Shown: positions 5,126 to 11,313, counted from the stretch's first letter. The stretch is 17,006 bases of DNA from Nanobdellota archaeon (GCA_030695605.1 JAUYQE010000135.1:1-17006); one strand, 5' to 3'. Numbers and translations are program-made. The notes: generated from the letters alone by a model not told the origin.

Positions 5126-7034
5126 ACTTGACAACGACTTTCCCCGTCATGCCCCGCCAGGCTTCACAACTGCTGCAGCTGAACGGGAACTCGCCCACTT
5201 TATCAGCAATAAAGCTTATCCGCATGGCACCGGAAACTTCTTTTTCCACGCCAAAAGCGGGCAGGGAAAAGGTAAACATGAAGCCGCTTTCCGGCACAAT
5301 GGTCAGCTGCACTTCATCACCTTTGCCCACCGTCAGCTTATTCGGCCCAAAAAGCCATTTCTTGGCCGTGATGGAAGTAATGACTACATCCTGAACATCG
5401 TCAGATTCGGTACCGCTAGTCGTGCCACTGGCCTCCGTTTCCGCAGGAGCTTCTTCCGGAGCAGCTTCTTCCTCGCTGGCTGGCTCTGCAGCAGCCTGCG
5501 CCTCTGGTGTTGGAGAGCTTGCAGCTAAAGCTGCTTCCACTTCTCGCACAAATACACTATACGGCTGGAAGCCACTGAGAACTTTTCCATTAACCACAAA
5601 AGCTGGCGTCCCTAAAATGCCTAACGCAGCAGCTTCTTGAACATCAGCTTCTATATCATCTTGATATTTATTGCTGCTCAAGCACGCTGTAAACTGTTGG
5701 ACATCCAAACCCAGCTCTTGGGCCCAGACTGCATACTGCTCATCTCCCAGCGAACGCTGTCCATCGAAGAGTTTGTCATGATATTCCCAGAACTTGCCCT
5801 GCTCTTGCGCACAAGCAGCAGCCAGAGCAGCTGGCTGGGCTTCCGGATGGCTGTTCAGCGGAAAATCTTTGAAAACAAATTTGACCGTGCCCGTCGCCAT
5901 ATAGCCTTCTTTGAGCTGCGGCAAAGTCTCGCTCCAGAATTTCCGGCAAAAAGAACATTGGTAATCGCTGAATTCCACGATCGTAACAGGCGCAGTGACG
6001 TCGCCTAAGAATGGCTCACCTTCTAAATCCACCCCACGCTCCTCAGCAGCGGCTGTTCCGCCTGCAGCAACGGCTGTGCCAGTCAACTCACCATCGGCCT
6101 CGGAACTTCCCGTCACTGGCTCTTCACCTTCCGGAGAAGCCACTTCAGCAGCATCATTTGTCGCGTCTCCAACAGCATCGGAACTTTCGGGCTCGTCAGC
6201 AGTATCACTAAATGCTGGAGCACTCAGCACAATGCCCTGCGGGAAGAACAATTCCCCATCTTTCGTAACATAAGAGTCTACCTCTTGCCCGGCCACCGCT
6301 AAAGTTACTTTATAGAGATCACCCACTTCTGCGGAATCACGCACTTCAGCAACAAAAGGGGGCTGTAAGAGTTTTGTATTCACAAAGCTCAGCACTTTCT
6401 GCGTGGCTTCTTCTTCACCAAGCACCACTTTCTCAGGCGAAGTTTCTTCGCCGCCAAACTGAAAGCCATCCGTTACGACGGAGAATAACAGAAGGATGAG
6501 CACAATCCCCGTCATCGCTTTCCACGTCGAGACGGACTTCAGCGTGCCACTGCCATTCTCGGTGGCCCAGGGATTAACAGGCGCTGAGGAAATAGCTGCA
6601 GAGGCGGTTGATTTTCCTGATTCTTTTGCTGTTTCTTTCAGCACCGGCTCTTTTTTCGGCAAAGATTCTTTCACCATCGAGAAAGATGATTCCTGTTTTT
6701 GATCGAGCTTGGGCGCCACTTTGGGCTTGGGCTCCTGCCGGATTTCATGCACCTGCACTCTTTTTTCCGCTCTCAGCTCTTTTTTCTCTTCTTTCTTTTC
6801 CATTTTCTCCGCTTTCACGGGAGTAATCTTTACCGCGCTCTTTTCAGCACTTTTTTTCATGCTGCTTCTTTTTTCAGGAGAAATATCGGAAGACCCGGAC
6901 AATGCCGAAGAAGTACCCGATGCGCTCTTGGCCTCATTTTTCTTAGGCAGAGCTTCTTCAACGAGATCCTCTTCACTAATGAACTCTTCATCTAAAAATG
7001 ATTGTTCCATATCATCAAGCTGCTTTTGTTCCAC
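5124..7034 (-). CDS. Membrane-anchored DsbA-like thioredoxin with C-terminal cupredoxin-type domain
   Basis: This large thiol-redox protein has 636 aa from the GTG at 7034. Domains in order: a charged Lys/Glu/Ser-rich tail of about 155 residues (probably cytoplasmic), a transmembrane helix at 171-188 (WKAMTGIVLILLLF), a small PepSY-like segment at 201-270, an acidic low-complexity linker, and a DsbA/DSBA_oxidoreductase fold at about 340-505. The fold carries active site CSFC (360-363), the cis-proline loop GTPAF (P477) and a second cysteine pair C408/C451. Then come an Ala/Glu-rich linker and a cupredoxin-like domain at 549-635. In that domain the usual first His ligand is replaced by F587 and the second by Trp/Arg, leaving C620, C623 and M629. 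The start is chosen because GAGGTG lies six nt before GTG 7034; the GTG at 7043 lies inside that RBS. It probably acts on the outer face, oxidising or isomerising exported proteins. Confidence 0.88.
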   Translation of the reverse strand: MEQKQLDDMEQSFLDEEFISEEDLVEEALPKKNEAKSASGTSSALSGSSDISPEKRSSMKKSAEKSAVKITPVKAEKMEKKEEKKELRAEKRVQVHEIRQEPKPKVAPKLDQKQESSFSMVKESLPKKEPVLKETAKESGKSTASAAISSAPVNPWATENGSGTLKSVSTWKAMTGIVLILLLFSVVTDGFQFGGEETSPEKVVLGEEEATQKVLSFVNTKLLQPPFVAEVRDSAEVGDLYKVTLAVAGQEVDSYVTKDGELFFPQGIVLSAPAFSDTADEPESSDAVGDATNDAAEVASPEGEEPVTGSSEADGELTGTAVAAGGTAAAEERGVDLEGEPFLGDVTAPVTIVEFSDYQCSFCRKFWSETLPQLKEGYMATGTVKFVFKDFPLNSHPEAQPAALAAACAQEQGKFWEYHDKLFDGQRSLGDEQYAVWAQELGLDVQQFTACLSSNKYQDDIEADVQEAAALGILGTPAFVVNGKVLSGFQPYSVFVREVEAALAASSPTPEAQAAAEPASEEEAAPEEAPAETEASGTTSGTESDDVQDVVITSITAKKWLFGPNKLTVGKGDEVQLTIVPESGFMFTFSLPAFGVEKEVSGAMRISFIADKVGEFPFSCSSCEAWRGMTGKVVVK

Positions 7035-7040
7035 AAAAAC

Positions 7041-7046
7041 CACCTC
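7041..7046 (-). promoter_or_regulatory. RBS deciding the DsbA-like gene start
   Basis: GAGGTG on the minus strand, complementary to the archaeal 16S rRNA tail, is followed by six nt (GTTTTT) and GTG at 7034. The alternative GTG at 7043 overlaps this sequence and would have no RBS of its own. Confidence 0.6.
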
Positions 7047-7062
7047 TCTTTACTCATCGGAA

Positions 7063-7085
7063 GCATCGCATGTGTTACATGATGC
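7063..7085. repeat. Imperfect inverted repeat upstream of the DsbA-like gene
   Basis: CATGT GTT ACATG (7069-7081) is a perfect 5-bp inverted repeat. It is flanked by GCAT (7063-7066) and ATGC (7082-7085), which extend the symmetry with a two-base bulge. It lies 29-51 nt before the start codon, where it could be an operator or an mRNA leader hairpin. Confidence 0.4.
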
Positions 7086-7133
7086 GTATGATAATCTATC
7101 CCCCTCTTTGTCCGTCTGTTGAACAGAGTCTTA

Positions 7134-7193
7134 TAAACATTTAGCGGGTTAAACAGTTACATTTTAGTGTGTTGGTTGGGGAATAAATGTTTA
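7134..7193. repeat. 10-bp inverted repeat in the divergent 7035-7314 intergenic region
   Basis: TAAACATTTA (7134-7143) and its exact reverse complement TAAATGTTTA (7184-7193) are separated by 40 bp. Similarity extends outwards: TCTTATAAACATTTA on the plus strand versus TCTTAAACATTTA on the minus strand, differing by a two-base indel. Both copies include TATA-like sequence. This 280-bp intergenic region holds promoters for the divergent DsbA-like and NTase genes and no gene that I can see. Confidence 0.45.
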
Positions 7194-7279
7194 AGAGGTA
7201 AGGGGGAACAGCAATATACCCTCCAGAAGAAACAAAAAAAGCCGAAAACACCGAAGTTCTACTTAAAAATAGTTAAAAA

Positions 7280-7289
7280 GCTTAATAAC
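7280..7289 (+). promoter_or_regulatory. Candidate TATA box for the NTase/HEPN-like gene
   Basis: GCTTAATAAC is centred about 30 nt before the ATG at 7315, compatible with a leaderless mRNA. Two further A/T-rich elements, CTTAAAAAT (about 7262-7270) and GTTAAAAAG (about 7272-7280), lie just upstream and are alternatives. Confidence 0.35.
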
Positions 7290-7314
7290 GTCGCAGAGAT
7301 TTAATCGTATTTCT

Positions 7315-8124
7315 ATGGAATTTCGCATCCAGCGGAAAGAGGACGAGAATCTCCACAAGTACCCTTCAGAAGACCTGGCCATCGCCCGGAAATTCGGCGA
7401 AAAGCTGCGCAAAGAGCTGCAGGATTTTGTCATGGGCATCGTCGTTTTCGGCTCTACCGTACGGAGAGAAGCTACAGAAAAGAGCGATATTGATGTGCTG
7501 GTAGTTACGAATGACACTACTTATCTTATCAGCGAAGCCTTTGTGGAAGGCTATCGCATCATTGTCGAGCGCCTTATGAATGAGACGTCCGAAAAGCTGC
7601 ACGTGAATTCCATGACTTTTACGTCATTCTGGGAAGCGGTCAAAGCCGGCGATCCCGTTGTCGTTAATATGCTGCGGGACGGCGTGGCACTTTTTGATTC
7701 CGGGTTCTTTGACCCTTTACAGCGGCTGCTGAAGCTCGGCCGCTTACGCCCGTCGGAAGAAAGTGTCTGGCATTATTTTGGCAGAGCACCGAAAACTTTG
7801 CTGAACAGCCGCTGGCACGTGCTGCAGGGAACATTAGACTTATACTGGGCAGTCATTGATGCCGCCCATGCGGCATTGATGCGCAAAGATGTCATTCCCC
7901 CCACGCCGGAGCACGTGGCTGATTTACTGGAGCGCACCTACGTGAAGCACAAGCAGCTGGAGATGAAATATGTGGAAACCATGCGGCGCTTCTACAAGTT
8001 GAGCAAGATGATTACCTATCGGGAGATCAAAGAGATTTCTGGGCCGGAATTCGAGCGGTACTATCACGAAGCGGATGAGTTCGTGCGACGGATGAAACGG
8101 CTGATTGAACGGGGAACGGTTTGA
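7315..8124 (+). CDS. Nucleotidyltransferase (Pol-beta superfamily) with HEPN-like helical C-terminus
   Basis: In this 269-aa protein the N-terminal half carries the Pol-beta-type nucleotidyltransferase signature: VFGSTVRREATEKSDIDVLVV, with GS at 46-47 and the two metal-binding Asp at D58 and D60. A third carboxylate is not evident at the expected strand (KLHVNSMT has Asn). Residues about 150-265 form a helical bundle with a HEPN-like core (YWAVIDAAHAALMRKD, then a TPEHVADLLE helix). It lacks the R-x(4-6)-H motif of ribonuclease HEPN toxins, so it is more likely substrate-binding, as in kanamycin-nucleotidyltransferase-like proteins. Possible roles are AMPylation of a protein or small molecule, or a fused MNT-HEPN-type stress module; the substrate is unknown. 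It is a single-gene unit, divergent from the DsbA-like gene. Confidence 0.8.
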   Translation: MEFRIQRKEDENLHKYPSEDLAIARKFGEKLRKELQDFVMGIVVFGSTVRREATEKSDIDVLVVTNDTTYLISEAFVEGYRIIVERLMNETSEKLHVNSMTFTSFWEAVKAGDPVVVNMLRDGVALFDSGFFDPLQRLLKLGRLRPSEESVWHYFGRAPKTLLNSRWHVLQGTLDLYWAVIDAAHAALMRKDVIPPTPEHVADLLERTYVKHKQLEMKYVETMRRFYKLSKMITYREIKEISGPEFERYYHEADEFVRRMKRLIERGTV

Positions 8125-8176
8125 AAAGTAACTGAGTAACAGAAAGAAGCACAGAAAAACAACAGAATCAGGAACA

Positions 8177-8563
8177 CTACTTTTTCTTTCTCTGCAATTT
8201 TAATACTGCTTTGATTATTCTCCTTCGCCTTTTCTCGTCTTTTAGCAGTTTCTCCGTTAAAGAGCTGAGCAATTCTTCGTCTGGTTCAGAAATGCCCGAC
8301 TCTTCTCTGTTAAGGAGGTCATTTATCTGCCGGGCAATCTTCTCATCTTCCTGCTCCAAAGAAAACCCCTCCGCGATTAATCTCTTTTGCAGCTGGCTTA
8401 CTGGCGCAAACTTTTCCCTGCGCCGTACCAGCATCTGCGTACTACAGGCCTTGCAATACAGAGGTTTTCCCGGTAAGGCGAATTGTATTGGTGATTCAAA
8501 CTTCTTTCCGCAGTGAGTGCAGGTTTGCGTATAGAACTTAAACACACCTCTGGTCTCAGCCAT
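8177..8563 (-). CDS. Small zinc-ribbon protein with helical basic tail
   Basis: This 128-aa protein has an N-terminal zinc ribbon: C15-T-H-C18 and, after an 18-residue loop, C37-K-A-C40. The CG-x(n)-PGKPLYCKAC form is like the short zinc-binding ribbons frequent in DPANN and CPR genomes. Residues 55-128 are helical and strongly charged (KDEKRRRRIIKAVLKLQRKKK at the end, shown in part), suggesting nucleic-acid or ribosome binding. No enzyme motif is visible, and the specific function is unknown. It reads divergently from vapBC and converges on the NTase gene. The ATG at 8563 is supported by a TATA box at leaderless spacing. Past the stop the minus strand has a run of five T (8155-8159), a possible terminator. 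Confidence 0.72.
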   Translation of the reverse strand: MAETRGVFKFYTQTCTHCGKKFESPIQFALPGKPLYCKACSTQMLVRRREKFAPVSQLQKRLIAEGFSLEQEDEKIARQINDLLNREESGISEPDEELLSSLTEKLLKDEKRRRRIIKAVLKLQRKKK

Positions 8564-8587
8564 GATTTCAGAAATAAGTGGCAGGAG

Positions 8588-8597
8588 TATTTATAAT
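8588..8597 (-). promoter_or_regulatory. TATA box of the zinc-ribbon gene
   Basis: ATTATAAATA on the minus strand is centred about 29 nt before the ATG at 8563, so the mRNA is probably leaderless. A run of eight C lies just upstream of it. Confidence 0.55.
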
Positions 8598-8666
8598 TAC
8601 CCCCCCCTCGGGAGTGGTGAAAAAAAAGTTTCTTCGACAAAACCTCTGAGGAAAAAGAGTTGGTTT

Positions 8667-8735
8667 CATGCGCATGCGGCGAAAAGTTTAAATATATATA
8701 GTGTAAACAATGTATTCAGTGCAATAAACGGAGGT
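8667..8735 (+). promoter_or_regulatory. vapBC promoter region: palindrome, TATA box, RBS
   Basis: A perfect 10-bp palindrome CATGCGCATG (8667-8676) lies 10 nt before the TATA box TTTAAATATA (8687-8696). Initiation would fall near 8718, and GGAGGT (8730-8735) sits six nt before the ATG at 8742. The palindrome is a candidate operator for autoregulation by VapB or the VapBC complex. Unlike its neighbours, this unit has a short leader with a strong Shine-Dalgarno sequence. Confidence 0.55.
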
Positions 8736-8741
8736 TCAACA

Positions 8742-8993
8742 ATGCCCACACTAACGTTAGCTGTCCCGCAGGAAATGAAGCGGGAGATGGACCATTGCCC
8801 GGAGATGAACTGGTCGGAAGTAGCCCGAGAAGCCATCCGCAGGAAATTGGCAGAGCTGGCTTTGTTTAAAGCCATCGTTGGGAAATCCAAGCTTTCAGAA
8901 AAAGAAGCAGAAGAGTTTAGTGTAAAGCTGGGGCGGAAAGTGAACGCGTCCCTGCACGAAAAGCTTAAGAAGCTGTATCCTTCTGCTTTCTGA
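8742..8993 (+). CDS. vapB: VapB-type antitoxin, ribbon-helix-helix (83 aa)
   Basis: This small DNA-binding antitoxin starts MPTLTLAVPQEMKREMDHCP. The strand TLTLAVP followed by two helices with WSEVAREAIRRKLAE is the classic archaeal ribbon-helix-helix antitoxin pattern. Residues 45-83 form the toxin-binding helical part (SKLSEKEAEEFSVKLG). The start is decided by GGAGGT six nt before the ATG at 8742. The open frame extends upstream without support, because the TATA box lies between 8687 and 8696. Its stop codon TGA abuts the ATG of the PIN-domain toxin, so the two are translationally coupled. By analogy it represses its own promoter and neutralises the toxin. Confidence 0.85.
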   Translation: MPTLTLAVPQEMKREMDHCPEMNWSEVAREAIRRKLAELALFKAIVGKSKLSEKEAEEFSVKLGRKVNASLHEKLKKLYPSAF

Positions 8994-9401
8994 ATGGATT
9001 TGGTTGTCGATGCCAATATCGTCATTGCTGCGCTGATTTCGCCGACGGGGCATACGGCAGATCTATTTTTCTCTCTTTTGCTGAGCGTTTTTGCTCCGGA
9101 ATTATTGCTGGCAGAAGTTGAAGAGCATAAGAAAGAATTGCTACAAAAAACAGGCTTATCTGCAAAAGATTTTAAGCAGTTAGTTGCTTTTTTGAGCCGA
9201 GACATACGCTTTTTTCCCACCATAGAACTTTTACCTTTTCTTCCCAAAGCAAAAGAAGTGTCGCCCGACCCGGACGATGTTGCATATTTCGCTTTAGCCT
9301 TGAAATTGCGGTGCCCCCTCTGGTCTAACGATAAGCTGCTCCAATCACAAGCAGCGGTGAAAGTCATTTCTACTGCTGAACTTCTGAAATTGTTATCGTG
9401 A
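8994..9401 (+). CDS. vapC: VapC-type toxin, PIN-domain ribonuclease (135 aa)
   Basis: This PIN-fold endoribonuclease toxin is typical in length. The N-terminus MDLVVDANIVIAALI supplies the first acidic residue (D6). An acidic helix, LAEVEEHKKEL, supplies E41/E44. DPDDVAYFALALKL (about 92-105) provides the D94/D95 position, and LWSNDKLL provides D113. These four acidic positions bind Mg2+ and cleave RNA in the family; usual targets are initiator tRNA or rRNA, but the target here cannot be read. It starts immediately after the antitoxin stop with no separate RBS. The gene looks intact, so the toxin is probably active when the antitoxin is lost. Confidence 0.85.
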   Translation: MDLVVDANIVIAALISPTGHTADLFFSLLLSVFAPELLLAEVEEHKKELLQKTGLSAKDFKQLVAFLSRDIRFFPTIELLPFLPKAKEVSPDPDDVAYFALALKLRCPLWSNDKLLQSQAAVKVISTAELLKLLS

Positions 9402-9496
9402 TTCTTGGTGATTTTTCCATTTGCGATGGACCAAAAACAAGGAACCGACTACCAATCCTAGACTGAAAAAGAAATTCTATGCATTTTAGTGAGCCC

Positions 9497-10168
9497 CTAG
9501 AGGTGCCCTTCCTCCCGTAAACTGCAGAAAGTCTTCTGCCCGATAATAATGTGGTCCAGGAAAGTGATCCCTAGAAGATTACCGGCATCCTGCAGCTGCT
9601 TCGTGAGAGCAATATCCTCTTCGCTCGGCGCCGGGTCGCCGCTGGGATGGTTGTGCACCAGAATGCACGCTGCTGCCCCTTCCAAAAGCGCTTTCTGGAA
9701 AAGCTCCCGCGGATGAATGACGGAGGCATTCAAACTGCCGATGAAGAGGGTTTCCTCTTTCAGGACTCGCTTGCGGGCATCAAGATATATCCCTTTGCAG
9801 TGCTCCTGCTGCAATGTGGACATCTCAGGAAGCAGCAATCTGGCAACATCTTTGGCCGAGTGTATCGTAACGCGCTTCTCTTTCTGGAAAGCAGCCAAGC
9901 GCCGTCCCAGCTCAAAGCACGCAAGCAGCTGGCAGGCTTTGGCATCGCCGATGCTCTCTAGGCGCCGCAACTCTGCGTACGTCGCCCGGGAAAGGGTGCG
10001 AAGGTTATAGTGCTGCAGGATGCGTTGGGCAAGATCCAGCACATTCTCCTGTGCCGAGCCTTGGCGCAGCACGAGCGCCAGCAATTCAGCGGTGCTTAAA
10101 TCTTTCGGGCCCTGCTTAGCCATCCGTTCCCGAGGGCGTTCTTCTATAGCCAGGTCTTTGATGCGCAT
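9497..10168 (-). CDS. radC: RadC-family JAMM-domain protein
   Basis: This 223-aa full-length RadC (UPF0758) protein starts with the conserved MRIKDLAIEERPRERM and PKDLSTAELLALVLRQGS segment. A helix-hairpin-helix unit follows around 60-90 (LRRLESIGDAKACQLLA). The C-terminal JAMM/MPN+ domain at about 105-220 has the zinc-binding signature H172-N-H174 followed by D185 (VHNHPSGDPAPSEED) and SLNASVIHPRE earlier. The biochemical role of RadC is unsettled; the old link to recombination repair is disputed, and many copies sit on mobile elements. It follows a BRO-N/DinD-like gene by 22 nt on the same strand, so they form an operon. RadC is mainly bacterial, which suggests transfer into this archaeon. 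The VapC gene converges on it across 95 nt in which I see no gene. Confidence 0.93.
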   Translation of the reverse strand: MRIKDLAIEERPRERMAKQGPKDLSTAELLALVLRQGSAQENVLDLAQRILQHYNLRTLSRATYAELRRLESIGDAKACQLLACFELGRRLAAFQKEKRVTIHSAKDVARLLLPEMSTLQQEHCKGIYLDARKRVLKEETLFIGSLNASVIHPRELFQKALLEGAAACILVHNHPSGDPAPSEEDIALTKQLQDAGNLLGITFLDHIIIGQKTFCSLREEGHL

Positions 10169-10190
10169 GGTTTTAGTGAGGGTAGCTCCC

Positions 10191-11039
10191 CTAATCCTCT
10201 GGCCCTGACTTTTTCTCCAACCTTTTCACCACTTCCGGCTGCTCCAGATAATTCTCGGAAGTCACTACTTTCCGACCACTCTTTTTCTCCAGATCTTTTC
10301 GGGCATTTCCAGCAACCGTACCACCTTCCTGAGCAGCGCTTTTTCCTTCGGCAAACCCTTGCGCGTTTTTATTCTTGGTAATCTCCGTTGTCGCGGCTTC
10401 GCCCAGCATGGAGAAGATAAGCTCTAAGCCGTTCATATGATCGCGAAGTGTCTCCCGCTTCAGCCCTTTGAATTCTTTGTATTCGCTGGGAGTCATGCCG
10501 AACGTCGCTTTAGAAATCTCTGCCGTCAGAATAGCGAACTCTCTCTCCGAACCAATCCCACGGTTCTTCCACTCGTCAGTCAGTTCTTCCCGGACGGCTA
10601 TTCCCCTCACTCGCTTTTCTATCCAAGCATCAGAATAGCCTTTGGCCCGATAAAGTTTTTTCATACGCTTCTGGGCACGTTCAGGATCTTCTATTTCCTG
10701 CACACGTTCATAGCCGACTTTGGCCAGCCAAAGCTTGAAAGGTTCTGCTTTCTTAGAAGGGATGGACTGAATGATACGAAAAATCGCCTCAGTATTCGCA
10801 CAATCCGATTCATAGTACTTGCCATCCGAAGCAGGCAATTTCAGTTGTACACAAAATGTGTACAACTCAACTCCCCCTTCAAGCTCACGCGACTTCATCA
10901 TATTCCAGTAATTCCGCGGATTCGTGCTGTCCGTTAGGGCTGCAATGATATCAATTACTGAGAAGTACCACCCATTATTGTGCCAAATCCGCCTTATTTT
11001 CTTATCCTGAAAAACCACTAATGCCTTGTTTTGTTCCAT
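10191..11039 (-). CDS. BRO-N domain protein with DinD-like C-terminus
   Basis: This 282-aa protein has an N-terminal BRO-N domain (residues about 5-110: KIRRIWHNNGWYFSVIDIIA, then NPRNYWNMMKSRE and FKLWLAKVG), a DNA-binding module of phage antirepressors and baculovirus-repeated ORFs. The C-terminal half (about 115-265) is helical, with SEREFAILTAEIS, a TPSEYKEFKGL helix and the AGNARKDLEKKSGRKVVTSENY tail (shown in part). That tail is also seen in DinD-type proteins; in E. coli DinD is a LexA-regulated RecA antagonist. The function here is unknown: a transcription regulator, antirepressor or recombination modulator. GAGGTGA lies six nt before the ATG at 11039, which fixes the start. It leads an operon with radC. 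Confidence 0.82.
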   Translation of the reverse strand: MEQNKALVVFQDKKIRRIWHNNGWYFSVIDIIAALTDSTNPRNYWNMMKSRELEGGVELYTFCVQLKLPASDGKYYESDCANTEAIFRIIQSIPSKKAEPFKLWLAKVGYERVQEIEDPERAQKRMKKLYRAKGYSDAWIEKRVRGIAVREELTDEWKNRGIGSEREFAILTAEISKATFGMTPSEYKEFKGLKRETLRDHMNGLELIFSMLGEAATTEITKNKNAQGFAEGKSAAQEGGTVAGNARKDLEKKSGRKVVTSENYLEQPEVVKRLEKKSGPED

Positions 11040-11045
11040 GCTGCT

Positions 11046-11052
11046 TCACCTC
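11046..11052 (-). promoter_or_regulatory. RBS of the BRO-N gene
   Basis: GAGGTGA on the minus strand is separated by six nt (AGCAGC) from the ATG at 11039. It is a strong match to the archaeal anti-Shine-Dalgarno sequence. Confidence 0.65.
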
Positions 11053-11058
11053 GTTTTA

Positions 11059-11109
11059 TAGCGAGCATCCGATATTTTCATAATTGTTCTGTTCATCCAA
11101 TTAGCGAGC
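11059..11109. repeat. Direct repeat TAGCGAGC x2 in the BRO-N promoter
   Basis: Exact copies lie at 11059-11066 and 11102-11109, 43 bp apart, about four helical turns. One abuts the TATA box and the other lies in the leader. They are candidate half-sites for a regulator, possibly BRO-N itself. Confidence 0.4.
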
Positions 11110-11116
11110 TATATAC
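11109..11116 (-). promoter_or_regulatory. Candidate TATA box of the BRO-N/radC operon
   Basis: GTATATAG on the minus strand would place initiation near 11086 and give a leader of about 47 nt that includes the RBS. The element is nearly symmetric and could also be read on the plus strand. Confidence 0.4.
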
Positions 11117-11155
11117 GAAAGAACGAGAATAATTTTACGATGAAGTCGTTCTTTC
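11117..11155. repeat. 10-bp inverted repeat GAAAGAACGA / TCGTTCTTTC
   Basis: The left arm is 11117-11126 and the right arm 11146-11155; they are exact reverse complements with a 19-nt spacer. The repeat lies just upstream of the BRO-N TATA box and upstream of the gltX promoter, inside the divergent intergenic region. It could be an operator or a hairpin. Confidence 0.5.
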
Positions 11156-11190
11156 AGTATATGGGCTTAATCTCTTTTCCCGAAGCACCC

Positions 11191-11200
11191 CTATATAAAC
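11191..11200 (+). promoter_or_regulatory. TATA box upstream of gltX
   Basis: CTATATAAAC is the best TATA match in the gltX upstream region and predicts initiation near 11220. A weaker one, ATTTAATAAC (11282-11291), is centred about 28 nt before the ATG at 11314 and could drive a leaderless transcript. Because the strong box lies downstream of the ATG at 11140, that ATG cannot be the translated start from it. Confidence 0.5.
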
Positions 11201-11212
11201 TCTGCCCGCACC

Positions 11213-11230
11213 TGTCCAGTGTGTCCAGTG
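11213..11230. repeat. Tandem 9-bp repeat, TGTCCAGTG x2, at the gltX promoter
   Basis: Exact adjacent copies lie at 11213-11221 and 11222-11230, overlapping the initiation point predicted from the TATA box at 11191-11200. The arrangement (9-bp tandem just downstream of TATA) parallels the repeat at 2587-2604, though the sequence differs. Confidence 0.45.
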
Positions 11231-11313
11231 GCTCTGTGACAATCTTCTCTGTGATGGAGAAATCTCGCCAAAACCAAAAACATTTAATAACCTCTCCTTC
11301 TTTCTTGGCGTTG

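Noticed and set aside
8598..8605. Run of eight C upstream of the zinc-ribbon gene as a phase-variable tract
   Set aside because: It lies upstream of the TATA box in non-coding DNA and a single read of length gives no evidence of variation.
8562..8741. N-terminal extension of VapB from ATG 8562
   Set aside because: It crosses the vapBC TATA box and the promoter of the divergent zinc-ribbon gene; a strong RBS precedes 8742.
8666..9367. Minus-strand open frame (233 codons) opposite vapBC
   Set aside because: It is Ser/Ala/Phe-rich shadow sequence lying over two recognised genes with matching RBS and TATA on the other strand.
10437..10937. Plus-strand open frame (166 codons) opposite the BRO-N gene
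   Set aside because: Antisense to a gene with a strong RBS and clear domain; no initiation signals of its own.
11140..11313. Extended N-terminus of GltX from ATG 11140 or 11254
   Set aside because: The strongest TATA box (11191-11200) lies downstream of 11140, and the extra residues do not resemble the family N-terminus. 11254 cannot be fully excluded.
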